Assembly: GCF_004331455.1 (NCBI RefSeq)
Contig: NZ_SJJR01000002.1
Coordinates: forward strand, 458,092 to 522,091
DNA length: 64,000 nucleotides
Source of the DNA: Micromonospora zingiberis
Lineage (GTDB): Bacteria; Actinomycetota; Actinomycetes; Mycobacteriales; Micromonosporaceae
Reading direction: 5' to 3'
Shown here piece by piece: positions 1 to 7,502 of the stretch; the stretch's first letter is position 1; every line of letters begins with the position of its first letter. The notes under the pieces were generated by a model, which was not told the DNA's origin, did no database searches, and worked only from the letters and a program-made list of their open reading frames with translations. A program made the position numbers and the translations under genes.

Positions 1-1352
1 GCGGAGGCCCGGCGGGACGAACGGCCGGTGCGGGCCTCGGCCTCGTCGGCGGAGAACATGACCCGCAGGCCGGCGTTGACGGCGAGCCACCGCAGCGGCT
101 CCGGCTCCCAGCGCGGGGAGCGGTGGTTGACCCAGGGCAGGGCCGTCAGCTCGGTCCGCTCGCCACGGATCAGGTCGGCCAGCGTACGCCCGGCCAGGTT
201 GCTGGTGCCGACGCCGTCCCCGACATACCCGCCGGCCCAGGCGAACCCGTCGGCCGGCTGGTAGCCGACCGAGGCGGCCCAGTCCCGGGCCACCCCCAGC
301 GGCCCGCCCCAGGTGTGTGACACCGGCACGTCCGCGCCCAGCACCGGAAAGAGTTCGGTGAGGGTACGGCGTAGCGCCGCGAAGACCCGAGGCTCCCGGT
401 CGTACGCCGCCCGGACACGCGAGCCGAAGTGGTACGGCGCCCCCCGCCCGCCGAAGGCGAACCGGCCGTCGACGGTGCGTTGGCCGTAGATGATGACGTG
501 CCGATGGTCCGAGAACGTCTCCCGCTCGGCCAGGCCGATCCGCTCCCAGATGGCCGGCGGCAGCGGCTCGGTGGCGAGCATCAGCGAGTAGACCGGCGCG
601 ATGGCCCGCCGCTGCCCGGGCAGCCCGGGCGTGTAACCCTCGGTCGCCCGTACCACCACCGGCGCGCGTACCGTCCCGTTCGGGGTCACCGCCGCACCCC
701 GACGGATCTCCGTGACGGGGCTCTGTTCGTGGATGGTCACCCCCCGTCGCTCGACCGCCTGCGCCAGACCGCGCACCAGCCGGGCCGGGTGCACGGCCGC
801 GCAGTGCGGGGTGTACGTGCCACCCCGTACCCCGGCGGCGGCGCACCGGGCAACGGCCTCGTCGGGACCGAGCAGGGTGAGGTCCTCGGCGCCGAACCCG
901 AACTCCCGCGCCTCCGCGACGGTCGCGCGGGCCCGGTCGAGCTGCGGCCCGCTGCGGGCGAGCACCACCGTGCCCCCGTACGACCAGTGGCAGTCGATGC
1001 CCTCGGCCGCTACCACCCGACCGACCTCGCGGACCGTGTCGTGCATGGCGTGTTGCATGGCGATCGCGGCGTCCCGGCCGTGCCGGCGGGCCAGCCCGGT
1101 CAGCGAGGTGGGCAGCAGCGCCGAGCACCAGCCGCCGTTGCGCCCGGACGCACCGAAGCCGGCCACCTGCCGCTCCAGGACCACGATGCGCAACGTCGGG
1201 TCGGCCCCCGCCAGGTAGTACGCCGTCCAGAGCCCGGTGTAGCCGGCGCCGACGATCACCACGTCGGCGTCCGTGTCAGCACCCAGCGCCGGACGCGGAG
1301 CCAGCGGCTCGTCGACGGTGGAGAGCCAGTACGACAGATCCGGGTAGTGCAC
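1..1352 (-). CDS. FAD-dependent oxidoreductase, DadA/PuuB-like (3' end outside window)
   Basis: The protein reads left from a GTG at 1352, preceded by an AGGAG Shine-Dalgarno, and is open to the window edge (about 450 residues seen; its C-terminus lies outside). It has a Rossmann FAD motif GAGYTG at residues 35-40 and the DAO-family signature GASGRNGGW near 67-75. A C-terminal GYVGDGVGTSN segment is typical of glycine/D-amino-acid oxidase and gamma-glutamylputrescine oxidase relatives. Family knowledge supports oxidation of an amine or amino acid; the substrate is inferred from the adjacent class III aminotransferase and PotABCD-type genes, so a polyamine or its glutamylated form is likely. 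It is a paralogue of the oxidoreductase at 9364-10782. Confidence is high for the family and low for the substrate. Confidence 0.88.
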   Translation of the reverse strand, partial: MHYPDLSYWLSTVDEPLAPRPALGADTDADVVIVGAGYTGLWTAYYLAGADPTLRIVVLERQVAGFGASGRNGGWCSALLPTSLTGLARRHGRDAAIAMQHAMHDTVREVGRVVAAEGIDCHWSYGGTVVLARSGPQLDRARATVAEAREFGFGAEDLTLLGPDEAVARCAAAGVRGGTYTPHCAAVHPARLVRGLAQAVERRGVTIHEQSPVTEIRRGAAVTPNGTVRAPVVVRATEGYTPGLPGQRRAIAPVYSLMLATEPLPPAIWERIGLAERETFSDHRHVIIYGQRTVDGRFAFGGRGAPYHFGSRVRAAYDREPRVFAALRRTLTELFPVLGADVPVSHTWGGPLGVARDWAASVGYQPADGFAWAGGYVGDGVGTSNLAGRTLADLIRGERTELTALPWVNHRSPRWEPEPLRWLAVNAGLRVMFSADEAEARTGRSSRRAS

Positions 1353-1456
1353 GGTGACTCCTGACGGTGCCGGCCGGGCCGCGTGGGTCGGCCGGCGGTG
1401 GCGCTGGTATGCCGGCCGGCTGACCACGATGGACGCTGGCGCCGGGGTGACTCGGG

Positions 1457-2803
1457 CTAGAGCCGGGACCACGCCTCGGTGAGGACGGTACGCAGGATCT
1501 GCTCGATCTCGTCGAACTGCTGCTGCCCGGCGATCAGCGGCGGGGCGAGCTGCACCACGGGGTCGCCCCGGTCGTCGGCCCGGCAGTAGAGCCCGGCGGA
1601 GAACAACGCGCTGGAGAGGAAGCCGCGCAGCAGTCGCTCGGACTCGGCCTCGTCGAAGGTCTCCCGAGTGTTCTTGTCCTTGACCAGTTCGATGCCGTAG
1701 AAGTAGCCGTCGCCCCGGACGTCACCGACGATCGGCAGGTCGTTCAGCTTCTCCAGGGTGGCGCGGAACGCCGCCTCGTTGGCGCGTACGTGCCCGACCA
1801 GGTCCTCGCGGGCGAAGACCTCCAGGTTGGCCAGCGCGACCGCGCAGGAGACCGGGTGGCCGCCGAAGGTCACCCCGTGGGCGAACATGCCGGTCTCGGT
1901 GAGGAACGGCTCCATCAGCCGGTCGCTGGCGATCATCGCGCCGAGCGGCGCGTAACCCGAGGTGATGCCCTTGGCGGTGGTGATGATGTCGGGCTGGTAG
2001 CCGTAGCGGGTCGCCCCGAAGTACTCGCCGAGCCGCCCCCACGAGCAGATCACCTCGTCGCTGACCAGCAGCACGTCGTACGCGTCGCAGATCTCGCGGA
2101 CCCGCTCGAAGTACCCGGGCGGCGGCGGGAAGCAGCCGCCGGAGTTCTGCACCGGCTCCAGGAAGACCGCCGCGACGGTGTCCGGCCCCTCCCGCTCGAT
2201 GGCCCGCCCGATCTCCTCGGCGGCCCACCGGCCGAACGCCACCGGGTCGTCGCCGTGCTCCGGCGCCCGGTAGAAGTTGGTGTTCGGCACCTTGATGCCG
2301 CCGGGAACCAGCGGCTCGAAATCGGTCTTGATGCCGGGCAGGCCGGTGATCGACAGGGCCCCCATCGAGGTGCCGTGGTAGGCGATGAACCGGCTGACCA
2401 CCTTGTGCTTGGTCGGCTTGCCGACCCGCTTGAAGTACGCCCGGGCCAGCTTCCAGGCCGCCTCGACCGCCTCGGAACCGCCGGTGGTGAAGAAGACCCG
2501 GTTCAGGTCGCCCGGGGTGAGCGTCGAGATCCGCTCGGCCAGCTCCACGGCGGTCGGGTGCGCGTACGACCAGAGCGGGAAGTAGGCCAGCTCGCCGGCC
2601 TGCTTGGCGGCGGCCTCGGCCAACTCGGTGCGGCCGTGGCCGGCGTTGACGACGAAGAGCCCGGCGAGCCCGTCCAGGTAGCGGCGGCCCTGCGCGTCCC
2701 AGACGTACGCGCCCTCGCCGCGCACGATGGTCGGTACCTCGCCGGCGGAGTAGCTCGCCATCCGGGTGAAGTGCATCCAGAGGTGGTCGGTGGCGTTGGC
2801 CAT
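1457..2803 (-). CDS. class III aminotransferase (putrescine/polyamine or omega-amino acid type)
   Basis: This 448-residue fold-I PLP enzyme belongs to the class III aminotransferases. Visible motifs are TTGGSEAVE (106-114) for phosphate binding, SDEV with Asp249 for the pyridine nitrogen, and the Schiff-base lysine Lys278 in TTAKGI. Full family length. The C-terminal LAPPLI segment is also typical. Members of this branch (SpuC, putrescine-pyruvate, beta-alanine-pyruvate) move an amino group from a diamine or omega-amino acid to pyruvate or another oxo-acid. Neighbouring oxidoreductase and importer genes favour a polyamine substrate, but the sequence alone does not settle this. The upstream region holds two copies of a GCAACGGA motif also found before potD. 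Confidence 0.9.
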   Translation of the reverse strand: MANATDHLWMHFTRMASYSAGEVPTIVRGEGAYVWDAQGRRYLDGLAGLFVVNAGHGRTELAEAAAKQAGELAYFPLWSYAHPTAVELAERISTLTPGDLNRVFFTTGGSEAVEAAWKLARAYFKRVGKPTKHKVVSRFIAYHGTSMGALSITGLPGIKTDFEPLVPGGIKVPNTNFYRAPEHGDDPVAFGRWAAEEIGRAIEREGPDTVAAVFLEPVQNSGGCFPPPPGYFERVREICDAYDVLLVSDEVICSWGRLGEYFGATRYGYQPDIITTAKGITSGYAPLGAMIASDRLMEPFLTETGMFAHGVTFGGHPVSCAVALANLEVFAREDLVGHVRANEAAFRATLEKLNDLPIVGDVRGDGYFYGIELVKDKNTRETFDEAESERLLRGFLSSALFSAGLYCRADDRGDPVVQLAPPLIAGQQQFDEIEQILRTVLTEAWSRL

Positions 2804-2915
2804 GTCAGCCCCATCGGGTCTCGGGCCGGTCAGGGGTCACCGGCCGCTCTGCCCACGGTTATCCCACAGCCTGATGCCGCAAAGCAAGTGCAATCGGTTG
2901 GCAGCTCGCCCTGAT

Positions 2916-2958
2916 GCAACGGATTCAGCGAACTGCCCTGGATTACGCAACGGAATCC
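2916..2958. promoter_or_regulatory. candidate Lrp-family operator region
   Basis: The divergent gap between the aminotransferase and the DUF5753 gene carries GCAACGGATTC (2916-2926) and GCAACGGAATCC (2947-2958). The second 12-mer recurs exactly at 4960-4971 in front of potD. Sharing between promoters of one predicted pathway suggests an operator; the Lrp/AsnC protein encoded at 4365-4877 is the obvious candidate binder. That link is inference. Confidence 0.4.
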
Positions 2959-3014
2959 GCATACCTCCCACCCGCTCTGGCCGACCTCGCCCAGCGGGGC
3001 CGCTGAGGCTGGCG

Positions 3015-3761
3015 ATGGCGGACAAGGGTGAAACCGCTGAGTCGTTGGCCGGGAAGGTCGGCGTCGACCCGAAGACGGCGGGTCGGTGGCTTGCGAGCGG
3101 TCGGGTTCCGCATCCGCGTACCCGGATCGCGGTTGCCATGGCTCTTGGGCGGCAGGTCAAGGAACTCTGGCCGGAGCCGTTTCGTCGTCGGGACCTGCCG
3201 TGGTTTCGGGAGTGGGCGGAACTGGAGCAGAAGGCCAGCTCGCTCCGGTCGTACGAGCCGCTGTTGGTGCCGGGACTGCTCCAGACCGAGGCGTACGCCC
3301 GGGCGGTGCTGGCCACGGGCGGCCTGGTGCCGCCAGCGGAGGTGGAGGAGGTCGTCGCGGCGCGGCTGGCGCGGCAGCGGGTGTTGCAGCGCGAGAGCCC
3401 GCTGCAACTGGTGGCGGTGATCGACGAGGTGGTGCTGCGTCGGCGGGTGGGCGGTGACCGGACAGTGATGGCCGGGCAGCTCGCCCACCTGGCCGACCTG
3501 GGCGAGCGGGAAAACGTGCAGGTCCGGGTGATTCCGGCGGAGAACCCATGGCACACCGGCCTGGCCGGGCCGTTCGTGCTGGCCCGCACGCCGGACGGTG
3601 GCGAGGCGGCCTACCTGGACAACCAGCTGCGCGGTCAGGTGGTGACCGAGCGTGCCGACCTTGCTAGCCTGGGCGCGAGATGGGAGAGCGTCACCGGTGA
3701 GGCGCTGCCCCGTCGCCGGTCCATCGAGCTGATCAGGGAAGTGGCGACGACATGGACATGA
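3015..3761 (+). CDS. helix-turn-helix regulator with DUF5753 (Scr1-type)
   Basis: The start is ATG 3015, the only start codon near the domain, with GAGG six bases upstream. Residues 1-55 form a short HTH (GVDPKTAGRW). The rest is the actinobacterial DUF5753 domain, with its usual EYEPLLVPGLLQTEAYA-like stretch (here SYEPLLVPGLLQTEAYA) and a VQVRVIP segment. Such proteins occur almost always next to a DUF397 gene, as here, where the stop overlaps the downstream start. They are often annotated as antitoxin-like regulators; in Streptomyces, similar pairs (WhiJ/BldB-associated) affect development. The last codons lie inside a 220-bp segment that is duplicated downstream. Confidence 0.88.
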   Translation: MADKGETAESLAGKVGVDPKTAGRWLASGRVPHPRTRIAVAMALGRQVKELWPEPFRRRDLPWFREWAELEQKASSLRSYEPLLVPGLLQTEAYARAVLATGGLVPPAEVEEVVAARLARQRVLQRESPLQLVAVIDEVVLRRRVGGDRTVMAGQLAHLADLGERENVQVRVIPAENPWHTGLAGPFVLARTPDGGEAAYLDNQLRGQVVTERADLASLGARWESVTGEALPRRRSIELIREVATTWT

Positions 3762-4160
3762 CCGGCGCCCATTGGCGCACCGCCACCCGCAGCAGCAACA
3801 ACGGCGGCAACTGCATCGAGGTGGCGGACAACCTGCCCGGCCGGGTCCTGGTCCGGGACAGCAAGGACCGCGCCGCCGGCATCCTGGCCTTCACCCCTGA
3901 CGCCTGGCGCGCCTTCGTCGCCGTCACCCCGCGCCGCGGTCCATCGAGCTGATCAGGGACGTGGCGACGACATGGACATGACCGGCGCCCGTTGGCGCAC
4001 CGCCACCCGCAGCAGCAACAACGGCGGCGACTGCGTCGAGGTGGCCGACAACCTGCCCGGCCGGGTCCTGGTCCGGGACAGTAAGGACCGTGCCGCCGGC
4101 ATCCTGGCCTTCACCCCCGACGCCTGGCGCGCCTTCGTCGCCGCCACCCCGCGCCCACCC
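3717..4160 (+). repeat. tandem duplication, 220-bp unit
   Basis: Two direct copies, offset by exactly 220 bases, cover the last codons of the DUF5753 gene plus a complete DUF397 gene. Differences are scattered point changes (gaagtggcg/gacgtggcg, gcccattgg/gcccgttgg). The second unit lacks the body of the HTH gene, so only the small partner has been amplified. Confidence 0.9.
3752..3952 (+). CDS. DUF397 protein, copy 1
   Basis: A 66-residue DUF397 protein starting with MDMTGAHWRTATRSS and containing the conserved NGGNCIEVA and VRDSKD motifs. It overlaps the end of the DUF5753 gene by ten bases, so the two are translationally linked. In this family the small protein partners the HTH protein. 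It is 90% identical by eye to the next gene and differs mainly at its C-terminus (RRGPSS), where the reading frame runs into the second repeat unit. Confidence 0.88.
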   Translation: MDMTGAHWRTATRSSNNGGNCIEVADNLPGRVLVRDSKDRAAGILAFTPDAWRAFVAVTPRRGPSS

Positions 4161-4169
4161 GCCCTCTGA
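3972..4169 (+). CDS. DUF397 protein, copy 2
   Basis: A 65-residue second DUF397 protein made by a tandem duplication of the 220-bp stretch around copy 1. The sequence before its start repeats the 3' end of the DUF5753 gene (codons for SIEL and a modified IRDVATTWT). This shows that the duplication boundary lies inside that gene's tail. Substitutions relative to copy 1 (H/R, N/D, I/V) are conservative, so both copies appear to be under selection or recently split. The C-terminus TPRPPAL is probably the ancestral one. Confidence 0.87.
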   Translation: MDMTGARWRTATRSSNNGGDCVEVADNLPGRVLVRDSKDRAAGILAFTPDAWRAFVAATPRPPAL

Positions 4170-4207
4170 CCGACCGAGGCGGTCCCGGCGACCGGGGTGG
4201 GCCGGGT

Positions 4208-4282
4208 GATCGGCTCCGTTCCGCCGGAATGGCGGGGTCTGTGCCCCGCTGATGCCACCGTTCCGGCGGAACGGAGTCGATC
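4208..4282. terminator. long hairpin between convergent genes
   Basis: The arms at 4208-4229 and 4261-4282 pair over 22 positions with only one G-T wobble (CTCCGTTCCGCCGGAA is the core). The 31-base loop carries its own GCGGGG/CCCCGC stem. It lies between the convergent DUF397 and Lrp genes and can act as a terminator for both strands. There is no T tract. Confidence 0.7.
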
Positions 4283-4340
4283 AAGCAGGGCCGGGTCAAG
4301 CAGGGCCGGGTCAAGCGGGGCCGGGTCAAGCGGGGCCGGG
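4281..4340 (+). repeat. 4 x 15-bp tandem repeat
   Basis: Four consecutive copies of TCAAGC(A/G)GGGCCGGG abut the 3' arm of the hairpin at 4208-4282. The first two copies have A and the last two have G at position 7, consistent with stepwise duplication. The repeats lie at the 3' side of the Lrp gene, about 25 bases beyond its stop codon. No coding role is seen. Confidence 0.85.
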
Positions 4341-4364
4341 CGCGGGCGGGGTGGGTGGGGTGGG

Positions 4365-4877
4365 TCAGGCGGTGCCCCAGGTGTAGGTCTGCTTGCGGAG
4401 TTTGAGGTAGACGAACGCCTCGGTGGAGACCACGCCGGAGACGGCGCGCAGGCGTTGCAGGATCTCCAGCAGGTGCTCGTCGTTGCGGCAGACCACCTCG
4501 GCCAGCAGGTCGAACGAGCCGGCGGTGATCACGACGTAGTCGACCTCCTCCAACTCGGCGATCCGGTCCGCCACTCTCTCCAGGTCCCCGTCGGTACGCA
4601 GACCGATCATGGCCTGTCGGGGGAAGCCGAGTTGGAGCGGATCGGTGACCGCGACGATCTGCATCACCCCGGCGTCGAGTAGGCGCTGCACCCGTTGGCG
4701 TACCGCCGCTTCGGAGAGGCCCACCGCCTTGCCGATGGTGGCGTACGGCCGGCGCCCGTCCTCCTGGAGTTGCTCGATGATCTGCTTGGCCACATCGTCG
4801 AGCAGGACGTGGCTCGCGCCCTCGCGCACGCTGACCCGGCGTCCGCCATTGCCGTTGTCATGCTGCCGGTTCGTCAT
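4365..4877 (-). CDS. Lrp/AsnC family transcriptional regulator
   Basis: This 170-residue protein has a winged HTH at about residues 24-75 (LDDVAKQIIEQLQEDGRR, SEAAVRQRVQRL) followed by the RAM/AsnC ligand domain (VVITAGSFDLLAEVV). Lrp-type proteins sense amino acids or related amines and act as feast/famine regulators. It is transcribed away from potD across a 206-bp gap and lies between the aminotransferase and the transporter operon, so local control of polyamine catabolism is likely. A shared GCAACGGAATCC motif before potD and in the 2.9-kb gap is a candidate site. The ligand is unknown. Confidence 0.92.
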   Translation of the reverse strand: MTNRQHDNGNGGRRVSVREGASHVLLDDVAKQIIEQLQEDGRRPYATIGKAVGLSEAAVRQRVQRLLDAGVMQIVAVTDPLQLGFPRQAMIGLRTDGDLERVADRIAELEEVDYVVITAGSFDLLAEVVCRNDEHLLEILQRLRAVSGVVSTEAFVYLKLRKQTYTWGTA

Positions 4878-4959
4878 CGACCGCTCCCCATGTCCGTCAC
4901 CGGGCTGAGCCTAATGCCATCGGGCAGTCTGGCGTAATTCGTCGTCCGAGGCTATTGCA

Positions 4960-4971
4960 GCAACGGAATCC
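4960..4971. promoter_or_regulatory. candidate operator upstream of potD
   Basis: GCAACGGAATCC, identical to 2947-2958, lies 112 bases before the potD start and 83 bases before the divergent Lrp gene start. Confidence 0.35.
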
Positions 4972-5083
4972 CTTGTGAGAGAGGTCTCCTCATGTCAGGA
5001 TCAGTCGTCCATCGCCATTGACCCTCCCGCCGGCGCGCCCACCCCCCGTCCCGCCGCCGACGATGACCCATAGGAGTCGTCAC

Positions 5084-6268
5084 ATGCGTAGTCCCTCCCG
5101 GCCCCTCACCCGGCGTGGTCTGCTCACTGGCACCCTCGGCTCGGCTGCGCTGCTCGCCGCAGGTGGCACCCTCGCCGGCTGCGGCACGCCGGGTGCCCAG
5201 CAGACCGAGGCTGGCTGCGGCAGCGAGGACCTTTCCGGTACGGAGAAGAAACTGGCCTTCTCCAACTGGCCGCAGTACATGGACGTCGACGAGGACAACA
5301 ATTCCAAGCGTCCCTCGCTCGACGGGTTCATCAGCAAGTCCGGCATCCAGGTGACCTACACCGAGGATGTCAACGACAACAACGAATTCTTCGGCAAGGT
5401 GCAGAACCAGCTCGCGGCCTGTCAGGCCACCGGGCGGGACGTCATGGTGCTCACCGACTGGATGGCCGCCCGGATGATCCGGTTGGGCTGGATCCAGAAG
5501 CTCGACAAGTCGAAGCTGCCCAACGTCGAGGCGAACCTGCTGCCGTCGCTGCGCAACCGCCCCTTCGACGTGGACAACCACCTCGCCGTGCCGTGGCAGT
5601 CCGGCCTGGCCGGACTGGCGTACAACGGCCGGGTCACCGGGGAGATCCGTACGGTCGACGAGCTGCTCACCCGCCCGGACCTCAAGGGCAAGGTGACCGC
5701 CCTGACCGAGATGCGCGACACCATGGGCCTGCTGTTGATGTCCAACGGCCACAACCCGTCCGACTTCACCAGCAACCAGTTCGACGACGCGCTCAACAAG
5801 CTCAAGAAGGCCGTCGCCTCCGGGCAGATCCGCCGGTTCACCGGCAACGACTACGCGCCCGACCTGGCCAAGGGAGACATCGCGGCGTGCGTCGGCTGGT
5901 CCGGTGACATCATCCAGCTCGGCTTCGACGACGAGCGGATCAAGTTCGTGGTGCCGGAGTCCGGGGTGATGCTCTGGTCGGACAACATGCTCGTACCGAA
6001 CAAGGCGACCCACAAGGCCAACGCCGAAGAGCTGATCAACTACTACTACGAGCCGGCGGTCGCCGCCCAACTCGCCGCCTACGTCAACTACATCTGCCCG
6101 GTCCAGGGCGCGCAGGCGGAGATGGAGAAGATCGACCCGGAGCTGGCCGAGAACCCGCTGATCTTCCCCGACGAGGCCATTCTCTCCAAGGCCCGGGTCT
6201 TCATGGCGCTGGACGAGAAGCAGGAGCGCGAGTACGAGACCAAGTTCCAGCAGGTTATCGGAGCGTGA
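5084..6268 (+). CDS. potD: polyamine-type ABC transporter substrate-binding lipoprotein
   Basis: The start ATG 5084 has TAGGAG seven bases upstream; earlier in-frame codons lack a ribosome site. The 394-residue product starts with a twin-arginine signal (R10-R11, then GLLTG) and a lipobox LAGC with Cys33, so it is a lipoprotein probably exported by Tat. The mature part is a PotD/PotF-type periplasmic-binding fold (FSNWPQYMD near the start; VPWQSGLAGLAYN; GDIAACVGWSGD). It heads a potDABC operon and should capture spermidine, putrescine or a related amine outside the cell. The exact ligand cannot be read from sequence. Confidence 0.9.
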   Translation: MRSPSRPLTRRGLLTGTLGSAALLAAGGTLAGCGTPGAQQTEAGCGSEDLSGTEKKLAFSNWPQYMDVDEDNNSKRPSLDGFISKSGIQVTYTEDVNDNNEFFGKVQNQLAACQATGRDVMVLTDWMAARMIRLGWIQKLDKSKLPNVEANLLPSLRNRPFDVDNHLAVPWQSGLAGLAYNGRVTGEIRTVDELLTRPDLKGKVTALTEMRDTMGLLLMSNGHNPSDFTSNQFDDALNKLKKAVASGQIRRFTGNDYAPDLAKGDIAACVGWSGDIIQLGFDDERIKFVVPESGVMLWSDNMLVPNKATHKANAEELINYYYEPAVAAQLAAYVNYICPVQGAQAEMEKIDPELAENPLIFPDEAILSKARVFMALDEKQEREYETKFQQVIGA

Positions 6269-6270
6269 CG

Positions 6271-7422
6271 ATGGCGCAGGAGACACCGGCCGGCGACCTG
6301 CGCCTGGCCAACCTCACCAAGACGTTCGGCGCGTTCACCGCAGTCGACGACCTCAGCCTGACCATCGGCCAGGGTACGTTCTTCGCCCTGCTCGGTGCCT
6401 CCGGCTGCGGCAAGACGACCACGCTGCGGATGATCGCCGGGCTGGAGGAGCCGACCAGCGGGCAGGTGCTGCTCGGTGACCGGGACATCGCCCGGCTGCG
6501 CCCGTACAAGCGGCCGGTCAACACGGTGTTCCAGAGCTACGCGCTCTTTCCGCACCTGGACATCTTCGAGAACGTGGCCTTCGGGCTGCGTCGGCGCGGC
6601 ATCCGGTCGGTGGACCAGCAGGTCCGGCAGATGCTGTCGCTGGTCCAACTCGACGGGTACGAGCGGCGTCGCCCCACCCAGCTCTCCGGTGGCCAGCAGC
6701 AGCGGGTCGCGTTGGCCCGCGCGTTGATCAACCACCCGCAGGTGCTGCTGCTGGACGAGCCGCTGGGCGCGCTGGACCTCAAGCTGCGTCGCCAGATGCA
6801 GATCGAACTCAAGCGGATCCAGACCGAGGTCGGCATCACCTTCGTGCACGTCACCCACGACCAGGAGGAGGCCATGACGATGGCCGACACGGTCGCGGTG
6901 ATGAACGCGGGGCGGATCGAGCAACTCGGTGCACCGGCCGACATCTACGAGTTCCCGGCCACCGCGTTCGTGGCCAACTTCCTCGGCCAGTCCAACCTGA
7001 TCGCCGGTGACGTCTTCGGCAGCAACGGCAGCGACACCATGGTCACCGCGCACGGCGCGCGGTTCTCGGTGCCGTCGGCCCGGGCCCGTACCGACCGGGG
7101 CCCGGTCTACCTCGGCATCCGTCCGGAGAAGCTGCAGCTGGCCGGTGCCGCCGTGCAGGTACCCGCCGGCAGCCAGCATCTCGACGGGACCATCACCGAC
7201 GCCTCGTACGTCGGGGTGAGCACCCAGTATCTGCTGCGTACCGGTTGGGGCACCGAGCTGAGCATCTTCGTCGCCAACAGTGGGGCGCAGCAGCGCTTCG
7301 CCGTCGGCGAACGGGCCGTGGCGTACTGGGATCCCCGGCACGCCTTCCTGCTCAGCCGCCGCGCCGACGAGAACGACCGCACCACCCCGGTACTGGACGA
7401 GCCGGTGGGTGCGTCCTCGTGA
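6271..7422 (+). CDS. potA: polyamine-type ABC transporter ATP-binding protein
   Basis: ATPase of the importer, 383 residues from ATG 6271, with GGAG seven bases upstream; GTG 6265, which overlaps the potD stop, is an alternative two codons earlier. Walker A GASGCGKTT is at 42-50, signature LSGGQ at 138-142 and Walker B LLLDEP at 159-164. A C-terminal TOBE-type regulatory domain (YLGIRPEKLQL) follows. Length and order match PotA. Its stop overlaps the start of a short inserted element before potB. Confidence 0.93.
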   Translation: MAQETPAGDLRLANLTKTFGAFTAVDDLSLTIGQGTFFALLGASGCGKTTTLRMIAGLEEPTSGQVLLGDRDIARLRPYKRPVNTVFQSYALFPHLDIFENVAFGLRRRGIRSVDQQVRQMLSLVQLDGYERRRPTQLSGGQQQRVALARALINHPQVLLLDEPLGALDLKLRRQMQIELKRIQTEVGITFVHVTHDQEEAMTMADTVAVMNAGRIEQLGAPADIYEFPATAFVANFLGQSNLIAGDVFGSNGSDTMVTAHGARFSVPSARARTDRGPVYLGIRPEKLQLAGAAVQVPAGSQHLDGTITDASYVGVSTQYLLRTGWGTELSIFVANSGAQQRFAVGERAVAYWDPRHAFLLSRRADENDRTTPVLDEPVGASS

Positions 7423-7502
7423 GCGAGCGGAGCGAGCGAACCATCCGGCACAGCGGTGCGGCGCCCCGCGTCGCTGCCGAGCGAAGCGAGGCGGCGGCGT
7501 GA
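7419..7502 (+). repeat. junction element between potA and potB (mini-ORF linker)
   Basis: A GTG at 7419 overlaps the potA stop as GTGA and opens a 27-codon frame (starting MSERSERT) whose TGA at 7500-7502 overlaps the potB GTG at 7499. The DNA is rich in GAGCGA/AGCGAG units. It is probably a spacer that keeps ribosomes coupled across the junction rather than a gene for a functional peptide. It resembles the elements at 8410-8527 and 22703-22760 in position but not closely in sequence. Confidence 0.6.

Noticed and set aside
429..1364. A 311-codon plus-strand frame
   Set aside because: It is antisense to the FAD oxidoreductase, whose GAGYTG and GASGRNGGW motifs are clear on the minus strand.
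2914..3006. 30-codon frame before the DUF5753 gene (MQRIQRTALDYATE...)
   Set aside because: It has no ribosome site and overlaps the shared operator-like motifs. It could be an upstream frame, but support is too thin.
7419..7502. Mini-ORF as a functional peptide gene (also 8410-8472 and 8469-8531)
   Set aside because: The peptides are low-complexity, come from repeat DNA and are explained by stop-start coupling.
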